Shown here in pieces: positions 1 to 12,257 of a stretch of 64,000 nt of DNA. Under the pieces are notes generated by a model. That model did no database searches, was not told where the DNA came from, and was given only the letters and a program-made list of their open reading frames with translations. Source of the stretch: Combretum micranthum (Eukaryota; Streptophyta; Magnoliopsida; Myrtales; Combretaceae); contig JAMXBD010000366.1 in assembly GCA_024138025.1 (NCBI GenBank), forward strand, positions 496,001 to 560,000, in the 5' to 3' direction. Within the stretch, counting starts at the first letter, position 1. Each line of letters begins with the position of its first letter. A program made the translations under genes and the position numbers.

Positions 1-1222
1 CATTGAGCTCGTAGACAACATAGATTGTGACTTGTAAGTTTGATTTTTAGTTAAACTTCAAACAAGAATATTTCGCTCATATATTATAATTTTCAGTCTT
101 AAAGAGAATTATAACATAGGCATATTATATTTCCATAATGGTAACTTCTTAAACAAGAAAGTCTCAATATAACCTGCTAGATTCATAAAGAATATCCATA
201 TTAATAATTAATAATTTGTATAAGTTGTGTTTTAGCTTAGAAATATCCCATTCCCTATCAAATATCATGTAATATCCAAAATCTAATAAGTAATATAACC
301 TATCAATGGCTCAATTTTTTAATTCCTGAAATGATGTTATTACCAAGAATTTAAAAAAGGTCATCCCCAATGCTAATGGATAGCTCGGAACCGGGAAGTA
401 TCAGGGTGTTGAATGCACTACTACTACAATGAAAATTAAACATTTGGAGGTGGTGTTTGATTTTGTAAGTAACAAAATATTGGTTGCTTATACTGATGTA
501 TTTATATTTCTATTCCTATTTTAGATGCCCTGGGCCCCAGCCTCTCAGGCATCCTTCTAGTAAATGACAAATGGATACTGTTACATGATCTTTTCAATAG
601 ATTTTCCAGCGTTGTATATTCATATTTGGAAAAATTCAAAATGCCAAAAGTTAGATTTAAAATTCTTTGAAGAACCATTGTAAATTTTTAAATGCATATT
701 TTATGTTTATTAATTATATCAATAGAAGCTATTTGACGAATTTTTTTTTAAGTTATACACAGCATTTGGTGATATTATTTACCATAGTTTTATATTTTTA
801 ATAAAAAAATATCTTATATATATTGATAATCATCATGAAATATTACATAAATTACAATAGTTTTTTTTTTTTCTATATATATGCTGTATTTTAGTGAGTA
901 TCTAAGCACTCATTAAATAATCATCTTCTATATTATCAAGAATTTAAATAAATATTATTTATAGTATTATATGTTTTATATTATTGAATTCATGATAAAT
1001 AAATATCTTATAACATATATTACAATTAAAATAAATAAATAAATAAATACAAAACGAAGGTTTTATAGATAAATCTAAACGTCACATGTTGAAAAGGGAA
1101 AAAGCTGCGGACAATGAAAAACCATAGCAATCCTTCATCCTTCCGCAGTGTTCCATGTAAAAAAAGAAAAAAAAAAAAAAACCTTAGAACTGTAACATGA
1201 CATGGTCTCCTTCCACAATACA

Positions 1223-1257
<35 letters not shown>

Positions 1258-1341
1258 AACGAGATGGTTGGGTGTTGATGATATCTCTGGCCTTGTTCTT
1301 CATGCATCAACCACGACTGGGTGGTCTTTATTTCTCCCTAA
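1..1341. other. AT-rich non-coding DNA, no gene recognised
   Basis: The stretch is strongly AT-rich with many short homopolymers and no reading frame that resembles a protein. A run of 32 A residues lies at 1224-1255. The open frames that cross it on both strands are artefacts of this run (poly-Lys or poly-Phe). I see no RNA gene or element end here. Confidence 0.6.
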
Positions 1342-1869
1342 CTAATGCAAACCGCAATTCTCCAGCAGCCAATCTAAAAGACCATAGATGTATAACTTCA
1401 CCTTCCAGGAGGTTGTTTTTCTCAACAACCGACTTCCAATTATAAGAGTATAGATAAAAGATTTGCCCATATCCCACTTTCGAAGACTCAAACCTTCAAT
1501 CAAATCAAGACAAGGATCAACTAAGGAAACATTAATGATCCTCTTACATTGGAGTGAATCCTTTTCTTGCTCGCTAAGGAAGTCTTTCCTCACCAATTGA
1601 CTTGGCGGGATCGACAACCTATTGTGGTTTGAATTTAGATCGGTCCGTTGAATCCCCTTCCTAATTACTAACATCACATTAGAACCCCCCATACCTTTGA
1701 TCTTCGCCATAAGATCTTCTGGAGGCGATTTAGTGAATAGGTTGAAATCTATCTTACTAGGTTCCGCGGCAACAGTGAAGTGGTCCAAATTATTTGTTTC
1801 TCCTTCAGCTTTGTCTATAGCATCCGCAAGAAGATGCAACCCGTAATTAAAAGGAACATCATCATCCAT
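1342..1869 (-). pseudogene. B3 domain protein of the DUF313 (At2g31720-like) class, truncated copy
   Basis: The minus-strand frame reads from a Met at 1869 to a stop at 1342, about 175 residues. It resembles plant B3 proteins of the DUF313 class, which are putative nuclear DNA-binding proteins. Visible family signatures are IPPSQLVRKDFL, followed by an acidic/Lys stretch, VSLVDPCLDL and LSLRKWDMGKS. The frame stays open upstream of the Met to 1977, but a splice acceptor (CAG ahead of the codons for GGIETC) just downstream of an AT-rich tract suggests an upstream intron. The expected C-terminal end of the B3 fold (a 'VWSFR'-like segment) is missing: the frame stops right after ENCGLH. I therefore call it truncated. 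Family assignment is from motif recognition only. A related copy lies at about 8.1-8.5 kb and another fragment at about 2.45 kb. Confidence 0.6.
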
Positions 1870-1900
1870 GATTCCAATGCAAGTTTCTATACCACCTGAA

Positions 1901-2155
1901 GTAAGTATATATGATGAAAGTGAGATGTAAAAATAATAGCTAAAAATAAAAAATAGGCTGATGTTATTCTTACACATACATACTATTGATCAAAATAGAA
2001 AGAAGAACAAGAAAACTAATTGTGAGCAGACAATAATTAAAATTATAGACATAATCTTCTTATATATGATCTCAATGGAGGAAAGAAAAAGAGATAAGGA
2101 ATAGTGCACTCGTCTTACCCTATGGATGCTGGGAAGAAATTTAGTGATTTATCTT
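1901..2155 (+). repeat. Direct duplication, copy 1 (partner 2527-2785)
   Basis: This segment, starting at gtaagtatatatgatgaaag and running to 'ttagtgatttatct', recurs at 2527-2785 with a few substitutions and indels. It represents the region upstream (in minus-strand terms) of the B3-like frame, so the B3 locus was partly duplicated in tandem. Confidence 0.85.
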
Positions 2156-2440
2156 TCAAAGAGTAGTGTATCGATGAAAGATGTAGATTCATCATATTTA
2201 TAGCTAGAAAGAGCCGTAGTGCTTACCAATATTTTATCATATTTTTATGACATGCACGGATATCTCGTCCTAGTTTAGATTCAGGAATTCCTATGCTCCA
2301 TACGCTTGTAGGGGGGACAGAACAAAAAAAAAAAGGTAAAAGTCAATATTCGATTGATTGGACTAGAAATCAGAAAGTTTGCGTTGGTCTTTTTTTGATT
2401 AATTGATTGGACTAGGTTGCCTTTTGAAAATATTGTCATT

Positions 2441-2526
2441 CTTAGGTTTCTGGGACGACGACGACGACGACGAACTCTTCCGCTTACAGAGGACCAAGCA
2501 CTATTATCATCCGCTGCAACAGTGAA
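2441..2526 (-). pseudogene. Fragment of a second B3/DUF313-like exon
   Basis: On the minus strand, directly downstream of the second copy of the duplicated upstream segment, the frame reads FTVAADDNSAWSS and then an Arg run encoded by a (GAC)n/(GTC)n microsatellite. It matches the start of the FTVAAEPSK segment of the B3-like frame at 1342-1869 and then diverges. It looks like the remains of a tandem copy whose B3 core was lost. Short and uncertain. Confidence 0.4.
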
Positions 2527-2785
2527 GTAAGTATATATGATGAAAGTGAGGTGTCAAAATAATATATAGCTAAAAATAAAAATAGGCTGATGATGTTTTT
2601 CTCACACATACATACTATTGATCAAAGTACGTAGAAAGTAGAACAAGAAAACTAATTAAGAACAGACAATAATTAAAATTATAGACATAATCTTCTTATA
2701 TAGATCTCAACGGAGGAAAGAAAAAAGAGATAAGGAATAGTGCACTAGGCCTATAGGGTGCTGGGAAGAATTTAGTGATCTATCT
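2527..2785 (+). repeat. Direct duplication, copy 2 (partner 1901-2155)
   Basis: Second copy of the segment at 1901-2155. It shares the run from gtaagtatatatgatgaaag through 'gataaggaatagtgcact' to 'tttagtgatctatct'. The offset is about 626 bp. Confidence 0.85.
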
Positions 2786-3034
2786 GTGACATAATAACCT
2801 TATCATATAATAATAAAATAATGTCGACTAAACAAAACGTCCAAATCTAGCCTAGGTGACATATCTAGCTAGCTTTTAAGCTTAAGAAAAAAAAGACATA
2901 CCTAGCTAGCTTTTAAGTTTAAAAAAAAAAAAAAAAAAAAAAAAAGACATACCTAGCTAGCGTCACCGGTAGGGTATTCAACTTGAACTTCTCCATCTGC
3001 ACAACAATAGTTGCTTTATCATATAATAGGCATA

Positions 3035-3183
3035 CCCAGCTAGCTCCCACCTTCCACGTATCGTGCCACATAATAATAATTCCATGAGCGAAAGGAAAGC
3101 GAATCTCGACTCCATGGCAGATTTCGCAAAGGTATATTGATAAAGAGTTATGACCACGTCCTACCGTTTGTACAAAGCATGTT
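3035..3183 (+). repeat. Direct repeat, copy 1 (partner 3777-3926)
   Basis: About 150 bp starting 'ccagctagctcccacc' recurs at 3777-3926, including the landmarks 'cttccacgtatcgtgc', 'aatctcgactccatg' and 'gagttatgaccacgtcct'. Offset is about 742 bp. Just upstream (2866-2960) the 12-mer 'acctagctagct' recurs beside a long A run. No coding function is visible. Confidence 0.85.
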
Positions 3184-3776
3184 GAAGAAAGTAGCTCATC
3201 TCAAGTGAAAAATATTAAATGGGATGTTGTCTCACATGAAAAAGATGAAAAAAATAAAGTTATAATGTGGAAAGTATATATGCAATATCTTCCACGCGAA
3301 AAATTTTGAAGATGGCGGGACATTCTTAGAGCAATATAAGGAATCGTTCTCCCACTTAGCAAATCATCCAAAATTTTGTAGTTTAGCCACTTCAAAAGAA
3401 ATTCTCTTTTTTCTCCATTTTGTAATGTTTCACTTTAGTCCTTTTAAGTGAAATAAAAGTTTTGATAATGTCCGAAGACGTAGGCATAATTTGCCGAATC
3501 TCGTTAATATCTTGTGTTATTTAATTTATTGTTCTTTCAATAGCTATTTATAGAGTATAGTTGTAGTGCTGTATTGTGCTATTAAATTACATTAAGATGG
3601 AAATTATGTCTGAGGAGATTGGATTTTAAGCGAGACCATTTGTGACCCCTCCAACCTTTTCTAAAAATTAACTCAGTGTGATTTTTCAGTACAATAGTTC
3701 ACTCTATATACATCTATAAAATTATATTTGCTGTAGAAATATTAACTTTGCTTCTGCAACAAAGCAAACATATATG

Positions 3777-3926
3777 CCTAGCTAGCTCCCACCTTCCACG
3801 TATCGTGCATCATAATAATAATTCAATGAGCCAAAGAAAGCAATCTCGACTCCATGACAGATTCGCAAAGGTATATTGATAAGAGTTATGACCACGTCCT
3901 ACAGTTTATACAAAGCAAACATATCC
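3777..3926 (+). repeat. Direct repeat, copy 2 (partner 3035-3183)
   Basis: Second copy of the segment at 3035-3183, with small indels and substitutions such as cgtgccacat/cgtgcatcat. The 590 bp between the copies contain no recognisable gene. Confidence 0.85.
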
Positions 3927-5690
3927 TTGCACAACACACACCAAAAAACACCACTTCTAGATACAATAGTTCAACCATAATGACTTGACACCATTTTCTA
4001 ATTAATCATACCAATTTGCATTGGACGCTTGGTTCACCCGAAATATTGTCTTTTCAATTTCTATCCTTTTATTTTTAGGATTGTAAAGTTCTGTCTTTTT
4101 TCATTTCCGGTTTTGTTTGATATTTCCTTTAATCAAATCAAACTATGGACACCTTGAGCATTATATAATGGAAGTCTTGACACGATTTTCTATATTAAAG
4201 ACTTCTTTCAGGAGATTCTTTTCCATTATAGTATAGTGAACAATTTTCAATAAGTTATTTCATTTTTCTTAAATATTGAACGAATTCAGATTAAATCAAT
4301 AGAAAAATGAATAAATTGTATTTATGATATTAAATAGCACCTATAAAATAAAATAAAATAAAAGAAGAAGAAGAATTTCTTAAATATTAAGAGGTTATTA
4401 CGGAGTAAAAGTCCTTAAAAATCTAAGTTGAGATTAAAAAAAACATTTAATGGAGATCTCCATCATTATACATGATGGTATAAGCAAACTTTACAACTAG
4501 AATAACAAAAGAAAAGGAAATATTTGTCGAACATAATAATATAGGTATGTATATATTAGCGATAGTTGTTGGTAATTTTTAAAAATCATAACAAAAATAA
4601 ATAATAATTAATCGCTTCAAGAATATTGAACTGCTGAACCTTGTATTATAGTAGCATAAATTTCACTTTTCAAATAAGATACATCATGCTTGTTCTCTTT
4701 CTGAAACCAAACACTGGAATGGAATGGCTTTGGGAATAGGTGTATACGCCAAAGCCAAAGGAAACGAGGGAAGGGGAGTAGAGACCTGAAAAATGAAAAG
4801 TCCATATATTAATAACAACTTATAAACATAACATAGCTTATTAACATAATTTATATTATCAAGATTAGAGATGAGTAGAAAGTGGGTCTTGTTTCCTTTA
4901 ATTCAAAACTTTTTTTGAAAAAAACAAGAAAAACAAGAAAGTAAATCGATTTCAACTTTATTTTAATTGCTTTTATGCATATTACATTATGGATTAGACT
5001 TTATTATGGAAAAAGAATTTAATTTCGTCATTTTTTATTTCCTTGTTAATGTTGTACAATATGGATATGACATAGTAAACATTAATTAAAAAAAAAATCC
5101 AATTCCATGAACATATTAGATGCATAAACTTAAAGCAAGGATAATATCACAAGAAAATTTTCACAAAACTTGCATATATTTTTTTATAGATGAATTTCAA
5201 TTGACTCAAAATTGACCTTTTAATTGTATCCTAACCAATCAAAATATAGCACCTAAATAAATTAAATAAACTAATTCTAGTATTAAGCATCTTAGAAAGA
5301 GAGACATCTTATAAATCACATATATATATATATATATAATTATCTTGAAAATTTCTTGTGAAGTACATAACAATAATAAAGACAATAACATTAATAGATA
5401 ATAACAATTATTATTGGGATAAAAAAATATAATAAAAATAAACAATAGCAGCAATAATATTATTCAATAAATATAATAGGAAAGTTTCAAAAAAAAAAAT
5501 AAAGTAGCAAAACAATTAAGAATCTAATAATTACAAGAGCAAATAATTTAAAAAGAGGATATTAATTAATATATATCACATGTCATAAAACAAATAAGGA
5601 GGGGTAAAAAGGAAAATTTAGGTGGTAACTTACTTAATCAATACAAGTCATGAGGATATATAAGGAATTTATATCTCAAGTGTATAATTT
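3927..5690. other. AT-rich non-coding DNA
   Basis: I see no gene, RNA gene or terminal repeat in this stretch. It holds an (AT)n microsatellite around 5320-5338 and several A/T runs. It probably contains the 5' end of LTR-A1, which I could not place. Confidence 0.5.
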
Positions 5691-7938
5691 ATATGTTTAA
5701 GGCATTCCACCACCATATAAAAGCCTCTTTCTTCTCATTCTCAAAACTAATTCAAAAAGTTTACTCTAAAAAACTCTTGCTATAACTTCTTCTAGAAACA
5801 AACAAACAAACAAAAACTCTCTCTTATGATTTAGAAATCCATACAAGACAAATTGAGAAGAAAATATAAGAATAATTTTCTAGTAGTCCTAATCCTTCAA
5901 TCATAACGCTAATATGATTTAACCTTAAGATAATCAAGAGATCAAGAAGGATGAGGTATGTGCTTAAGAAACTTCAAAAACAGCCAATTCATTGATTGTT
6001 AGTAGTAGTTTAAGAGTGTGTTTTTATTCTTTATAGGTAAGTAATCTAACTTATAATACTATATTCATGTTAAGTTGCTATGATTAACGAGTGAATAATG
6101 AAAGTATTGATTTTGATAAGATCCATAGATTTAGGAATAGATAATGATTAATATTAGTTTATGATGATGTTTGTGTGTTGGAAATTAGTAAAAACTAATG
6201 CAATTGATGATTTATTAATCAATAATTCATGCTTTAAATTATAATGCTTAGATCTAAGGAATTTTTACAAGGAACAATATTAAATAAAAATGTTTAGGAT
6301 TCATGTTTTAAATTGTAAAGCTTTGATCTAAGGAATTATTACAAGGAACAATAGTATTTGCTTATGTTGATGAATGCATGCTGAAATTTAAGAAAGACTT
6401 GTTTAATTGATGATTCAATTCGTAAAATATAAACTAAAGATGAAATACAAGAAACTGATTCTAATTAAATAAATATGAAATAATTGTAAATACTATGTTT
6501 TCATATTAAAATATGTTTAAGATGAATAATCAATTATTTTGATTTTCTGAATCTATTTAATAAAATAGATATAAATAATCACTTATAAGTTAATAACAAT
6601 CCATTAGGAAGCTAGTTTAGGTTTTTAAAAGTAAAATTGATGTATTAATGATACAGATGGATTAATTATATATTAAATGAGTTATTTTTGTTTAATAAAA
6701 GTTTATTTGATTAATATTTGAAATATCACTTTAAGGAATTAATCACTGTAGATAAGCTTAGATAGTTAAGGCAAATAGTTGATGAACTTTAATATATATA
6801 GTATGTCTTTAAAACTAAAATTTCTTTAAAACTTGATATTAATTTATAAATAATATCAGAAAAGGTAATATGTTAACTTGAGGCTTTAGTAATAAGTAAT
6901 CTAATAAGAATAAATAATTGAGTTGGAAACTCTAAACTTATTTGAGATAATTTCCTTATACGGATTCTTGTTCTATGTATTATCTATTTCTATTTGTGGT
7001 GTGATTCCCACTTGAGTACAGGTACGTAGTGACTTAAGTGTTGCTTGCTAGGATAGACATTCTAAAATAAATTAATACTTGAAGACAGCTTAAACAATAA
7101 TTGCTCAAGTGTACTTGTGTCCTTTTTAAGATCCAGTCCGGGGATAGAATACCATGTGTGGTAGTGCTAGGATGGTAGTTATGTGCTTAGGTCACCATGG
7201 GTGGCTCAGCGGCAGCTGATAAGGCAAAAAATAGAAAGGTAACGCTTATTCATATTAGAAAGAAGTTGTAATACATGGTCTAATAAATATGCTCTGTTAT
7301 TCTGCTTACTCTCAATAGATTGATATAGATAATGATGAGTAACAGCTATAACCTTTAGATGAAGCTACTTATTATTATATAAAGCTAGGAGATATAGATA
7401 TCCGAGCTGCCTATTCAACCTCCTAAGTAGTTGCTACTACTCAAGACCCTCTAGGTTCCTAGTCATGTTGCCAGAGTATGAGCACTTCATTACTGATTTG
7501 CTATATCTAAATGAAAGATATAAATTGATGGTTGTTGTGTGTGCATTAGAACAGAAGTGTTTGATCATATTGTATGTGCTTATATTGCTGTTGTACTGGG
7601 ATTCAGCTCATTCCTTTCTTTTTCAAGTGATGATGATGATGCTTATATAGATGCTTTGATTGCTACCAATTGAATATTGGTGAGAGACTTGACGATTTGG
7701 ATGTTTAGCTGCATTGTATATTGTTTTGTTATTAATATGAGAGTTCAACATTTGTAATGTAAGGTTTTTGATGTATTATTGAGCTTTTATTTATTGTTAT
7801 TTATAAAACTTAAATAAATTTTTCTTAATTTAAAATTGGTTAGAAACTCGCTTAATTAAGAATAGCCTTTGCATATAATGCTTAATTATTATACGTGATG
7901 GGATTGTTAGTGGTCTAGACCCTATTTGGGGTGTAACA
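5690..7938 (+). mobile_element. LTR-A1: degenerate long LTR of a Ty3/gypsy-type family, 3' end clear, 5' end not placed
   Basis: The right end is '...tttggggtgtaaca' at 7938. Inside, in the same order as in LTR-A2, A3 and A4, are a TATA-like box (catataaaag near 5717), a leader exon with a donor (aaggatgag|gtatgt near 5955), the block 'ggtacgtagtgac' (7020), the block 'atatccgagctgcctat' (about 7398), and an acidic exon-like tail (7629-7673). No flanking internal retroelement sequence is present, so it is a solo or broken LTR. It lies directly 3' of the decayed B3-like copy on the minus strand. Membership of the family is seen directly; its gypsy nature is inferred from LTR-A4, which is attached to gag. 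Confidence 0.7.
7629..7673 (+). other. Acidic tail motif of LTR-A1 (degenerate)
   Basis: After a pyrimidine tract and 'caag', the frame reads DDDDAYIDALIATN then stop. This corresponds in position to the conserved acidic C-terminus in LTR-A2, A3 and A4, but the Gly-Tyr-x-Thr core is lost here. Confidence 0.4.
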
Positions 7939-8089
7939 TATACAATGGAACTTGTAGTTCCAACTAAACTAAAGTCATCAAATAATCCTTCGAAAGCTAA
8001 TAAAAATCTATAAAATAGAATTTGGAAATATTGGCACACCACCTAGAACATATAAAATAGTTGATAGCACTATTGTGCTTGTTCTTCAT

Positions 8090-8520
8090 GCATCCATAAA
8101 ATATGCAAACCACAATGATCCAGCCACTCTGAACGACCATAGTTATATGACTTCCCCTTCCACAAAGTTGTTTCTCTAGACAATTGAATTCCAATTATAG
8201 AGCACATTAATTAAATTACTTGCTCATTTTCCACTTTCGCAGACTTAAATGGTTTTCAGTCAACTCAAGAGAAGGATTGATTATGGCAACTTTGATGTCC
8301 CCTTTTTTTTTAACACTTCCTGTTCTTCTATGTTGAGGAAGTCTTTCTTTACCAATCAACTTGAAGTGATCGACATCCTATTATGGTGCATTTGAAAAAC
8401 AGTCTGTTGTATCTTCTTCCTAATTACTAGCACCAAATCGATACCGCTCATGCTTTCAATCAATGCCAAGAGATTTCTTGGAGGAGATTTAGGGCATAAC
8501 TTTGAATCCATATTATTATT
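8090..8520 (-). pseudogene. B3/DUF313-like pseudogene, second copy
   Basis: Read on the minus strand, the sequence gives recognisable blocks of the copy at 1342-1869: SGIDLVLVIRKKIQQT, then LVKKDFL, VAIINPSLELTE and LSLRKWKMSK. It has an in-frame stop within the SITSS*LVKK segment and further stops after KMSK. Similarity to the first copy is high enough to show common descent. It is clearly broken. LTR-A1 sits at its 3' side and the large MULE inserted just beyond its 5' side, so this was probably once part of a small B3 gene cluster later filled by transposons. Confidence 0.6.
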
Positions 8521-8590
8521 ATTTTGTCTCATGACTCCATTGTTTTTCTTAGGGTTCTTTGAAATATCCTAACTTTTCGTGCATGATTTA

Positions 8591-8599
8591 AATTTCATT
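8591..8599. repeat. 9-bp target-site duplication of the large MULE (left)
   Basis: AATTTCATT lies immediately before the terminal GGGTAAATTAC. The identical 9-mer follows the other end at 25046-25054. A 9-bp duplication is the hallmark of the Mutator superfamily. Confidence 0.95.
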
Positions 8600-9478
8600 G
8601 GGTAAATTACAATTAACTGACCTGTGTTTTTGCATTTTTGCAATTAACTGACCTGTGTTTTTAATTTTGACAATTGACCGACCTGTATTTTGCACCGTTT
8701 GGTTCCATCCAATAATGCTGCTATTGAGACACGTGATAGTCACGTGTTAATTGAAGAAAAAAGACTTCTAAACTAAAACCATTGTGAAAATAGAACAACA
8801 TTCAACACTCCCCCTAAAAAAAAAATTAAGATGGGAGAAACTCTAATCCAATTCCAACATCACCAACAGAGGCTTTCACCGGTAAAGCACCCATAAAATT
8901 TGGCTAACACAAGTAACACTCTCATGCTTTCCCATTTTTTTATTTTTATTTATATGCGCTTTTGCATTTTAGTTGATATTTTGTGAGGCAATCGGGTTTC
9001 TTGTTCTACACAATGTGAATTCATCGGATCTCATTTTTTCTGTCTTTTGTAATGGTATCGTGCGTAAATTCTACTATTACCATCCTTTGTGTTAAAAGAG
9101 AAAACTTGAATATGGATCGTGAATGGGTTTTTTTAAATTTCGGAATAAAAGGGTTTTTATTTTTGGTAATGAAATAAGGATTTCATGTTGTCATGTTCGT
9201 TATCTTTATAAACCATATCTTTATTTGGTTCATGTTACCAAATGAGGTTAATCATTGCATTATGAGTTATGAGGTGATTTCTCTTAATATGCATGTTGAT
9301 GTTAATGCAGGTCTCTTCGCTTAGGTTCTGCGACTGATAATCACCAAAGAGGACAGCGTTTATGTGATCTTGAAAAATTACTGAGTGGTTGCAGTCATTT
9401 GGAAGTAAGACTTACCTCCTTGATTCTTAATTAAACAAATGGGTATTACAAGCAATAGCATTGGACTTATATTTTTAC
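8600..9478 (+). repeat. Left terminal inverted repeat of the large MULE
   Basis: It begins GGGTAAATTACAATTAACTG and matches the reverse complement of 24174-25045 over its whole length. The outermost part contains two tandem copies of a 'caattaactgacctgtgttttt' type unit, also present at the right end. The inner part contains an exon-like block (9311-9404) bounded by AG at 9309-9310 and a GTAAGA donor at 9405. Divergence between the two TIRs is modest (single substitutions and short indels), so the element is not brand new. Confidence 0.95.
9311..9404 (+). other. Putative 5' UTR exon of the MULE transposase, inside the left TIR
   Basis: An acceptor-like 'taatgcag' precedes 9311 and a donor 'ggaa|gtaagac' follows at 9405. 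The next acceptor, 'gatgcag', is at 10153-10159, just 19 bp before the transposase Met at 10179. Intron length would be about 755 bp. Inference from splice consensus; no transcript data. Confidence 0.45.
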
Positions 9479-11623
9479 ATTTAATATACCATAAAGTTCA
9501 ATGAGGCAGTTGCAGCACATTTTGGTATTGAATATCTCTGCACTATGCTTTTAACTTTACTTCGAAGCTAGTTTCATAAAAAATAGTAAACCAAAAAAGT
9601 TTAGTTAGGAAGTCTCTAATTAAAGGAAATAAAAGTTCTAAAAAATCAACACTTGTCTTTGATTCTTGCTATTTTTGGCTTTTTCTTATTTGCTTCTCCA
9701 GTTGTTTCTTTAAGGGGACTAAATTTAGTAGTAATAACTTATGAGAACTTGCAGGCTTTTATTTTGTTTTTTTTTTTTTTTTTTTTTTGGTTCTGGAGCT
9801 GTATGTTTTTTGGGACTCCTTTTTTATAATGTTGGCTGTTTGATTCCACAATTGATGTGTTTTATTCATCCAAAGAAAAAAAATTAAGGCTTTCATCATT
9901 TCAAGTTACATTTGTTTTCCTTTATTGATGTTCAGAAGTTAATACAAAAAAATATGTGTTTTTTGGTTTGTTTCTATATTATTCACTGGTGTAGTTAGAG
10001 GTCTATGGGTCAAAGTATTGTCTATAAATGTTATAATGGTAATAATTGGTTGTTTAGTTGCAGCATAAGGAATGTAGTCATCCTCTTGGTCTCTTTTGAC
10101 AATTATTGCACTTATGTTCTCATTTCATCTATAATTAAGATATGTTTGTTTCGATGCAGGCTTTGACGATTTGAAGAGATGGTGATTCCACACTTGATTA
10201 ACCTCCATATTCATTATGGTGGTACACTTAGCAAAGGAGATGTTTGGTCATACAAAGGAGGTTTTATAGAGGTTAGGAAGGACATTGATCCAGATGTAAT
10301 GGGTTTTCTCGAATTTGAAGATGTTTTGTCTGATATAGGCATGCCCACTAAGTCGTTCATATATTATGTGGTACTTGGGGAGTCATTTTGTAATGGCCTA
10401 AAGCTTGTTCAAAACAATGACGATGTTATGACAATGCTAGAGGTACATCATTCCATGGGATTGTACACAATTGCAATATATGTTGATAAGCAGCCATTGG
10501 AGGATGATGTTCTAAACCCTACTGCCTTAATTACACTGCCTATGGAGGACTCTAACGTGCAAGATGTTGATAAGCTTTGTGATGTTGCTGTGATGGAGCA
10601 TTTTGATGCTTGTGATGCATACAATCTTGACTCAAATGAAGATGATGTCTCATATGACTTTACAATTCCACCTAAAGATGAAACAAATAATGATAGGGTT
10701 GCAATGTTTGGGAATGAGGTTGGTGAAGTGGAATTAGGTAATGGCAAGTGGGAAGAGGATGCTATTAATGATGATGATCTACCTAGTTTGGTTGATTCGG
10801 ATGATAGACATTAGGTAGATGTGTTGAGTATAGTGAAGATGTCGATAGCAAACATCCGAGGATTCTGGTAGGAATGAAATTCTCTAATGCGAAGATGTTT
10901 AAACAGTGCATCCTTGCTTATGCTGCTAGGAATGGAATCAAATATCGTTTGCCCTGAATCATCCAAGAAAGGTGTCTATTCATTGTGTTAACGAGTGTGG
11001 TTGGCGAGTGTATGGGTCAAAGCTTAGTGATGAGGAAACATTCCAAATGAAGACATTCCACCCAAGATGTACTTGTCCTTGGGGTTTCAATGACAAGCAT
11101 ATTACCTCTACCTTCTTTGCACAAAAATACTTACATGAATTTCAAGACAATGGCAAAAAATGGGAAGTTAGTGCTATACAACGCCATGCTATGCGGGATA
11201 TTGCTGTGGACATTCCCACTCATAATGCTTACCAAGCAAAGAGAAAGGCACAAGCCATTTTGGAAGGAGATGATTCAAAGTAGTATGGCTTGGTTTATGA
11301 TTATGCCAGTATGGTGATGACACGTGACCCTGGAAGTCGAGTAATGATTAAATGTGATGCATCTATGGAGGGATGTGCACCCATTTTTGAGAGAATTTAT
11401 GTACGTTTTAATGCGCAGGAGTTAGGATTTCTTAGTAGGTGTCGTCCAATCATTGGATTAGATGGTTGCTACCTGAAGGGACATTGCAATGGGCACTTAC
11501 TTGCAGCCATGGGTCATGATGGGAATGACAACATATTTCCAATCGCTATAGCAGTTGTTGAGTCGGAGTATGAGGACTCATGGTGTTGGTTCCTTGAGAT
11601 CTTTTGGGATGACATTGGAGATC

Positions 11624-11628
11624 CAAGA
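11624..11628. repeat. Target-site duplication CAAGA of the solo LTR in the transposase exon
   Basis: CAAGA (CAAGAG if extended) lies at 11624-11628 and again at 13448-13452. Joining the flanks restores the transposase frame (DPR then EL..FISDRQK), which confirms the insertion site. Confidence 0.85.
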
Positions 11629-11876
11629 GGTTGAACTTTATATTTACAAATGATTTTGATGAGAATAATTATTACACAATTAATTATTTAAATATCCTTA
11701 ATTATTTAAATACTTAAAATATTTTATATACATATATATGCTTTGTATTTGTTTTGTTGTTGTTTAAGTTTTAACAGAGCAAAAAGTTGAAGAAAAATCA
11801 AAGACAAATCTATCGAGCCCAATGGAAGAAAGGTGAAGACACTATTTATCAGATAAAGACAAAAAACTGAGTTTTG

Positions 11877-12257
11877 GCCAAAACTGTGAAGTCAAGTGCT
11901 AAAGTTTTAGGCAAAACTATGAAGTCAGGGGCTAAAGTTTTAGGCAAATCTGTGAAGTCAAGTCCTAAAGTTTTGGGCAAAACTATAAAATCAAGAGCTA
12001 ATTTTTGGGCAAATCTGTGAAGTCAGGTGCTAAAGTTTTAGGCAAATTTGTGAAGTCAAGGACTGGAGTTTTGGGCGAAATTTATAAAGTCAAGGGCTGA
12101 GGTTTAGGTCTTCACCTCGGACCTCGACTTCGTAAATTTGCCCTCGACTTCATAAATTTGGCCTTAGGAAAAATTTATAAAGTTAAGGGCTAAGGTTTAG
12201 ACCTCGACCTTAAACCTCATATCTCGACTTCATGAATTTAGCCCTCGACTTTAGAAA
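11877..12257 (+). repeat. 33-34 bp minisatellite, direct then inverted units
   Basis: About seven direct copies of a unit like 'gcaaaactgtgaagtcaagt' plus 'gctaaagttttag' run from 11877 to 12107. They are followed by reverse-complement versions ('ctcgacttcgtaaatttg', 'cctcgacttcataaatt') interleaved with one more forward unit up to 12257. The array sits inside the solo LTR. The inverted units could form hairpins in RNA. Confidence 0.8.

Noticed and set aside
1026..1445. Overlapping open frames on both strands with poly-Phe or poly-Lys
   Set aside because: They exist only because a 32-base A run is free of stops in either reading; composition is not protein-like outside it.
10448..10747. 99-codon minus-strand frame
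   Set aside because: Antisense shadow of the transposase N-terminus, whose plus-strand frame has clear domain similarity.
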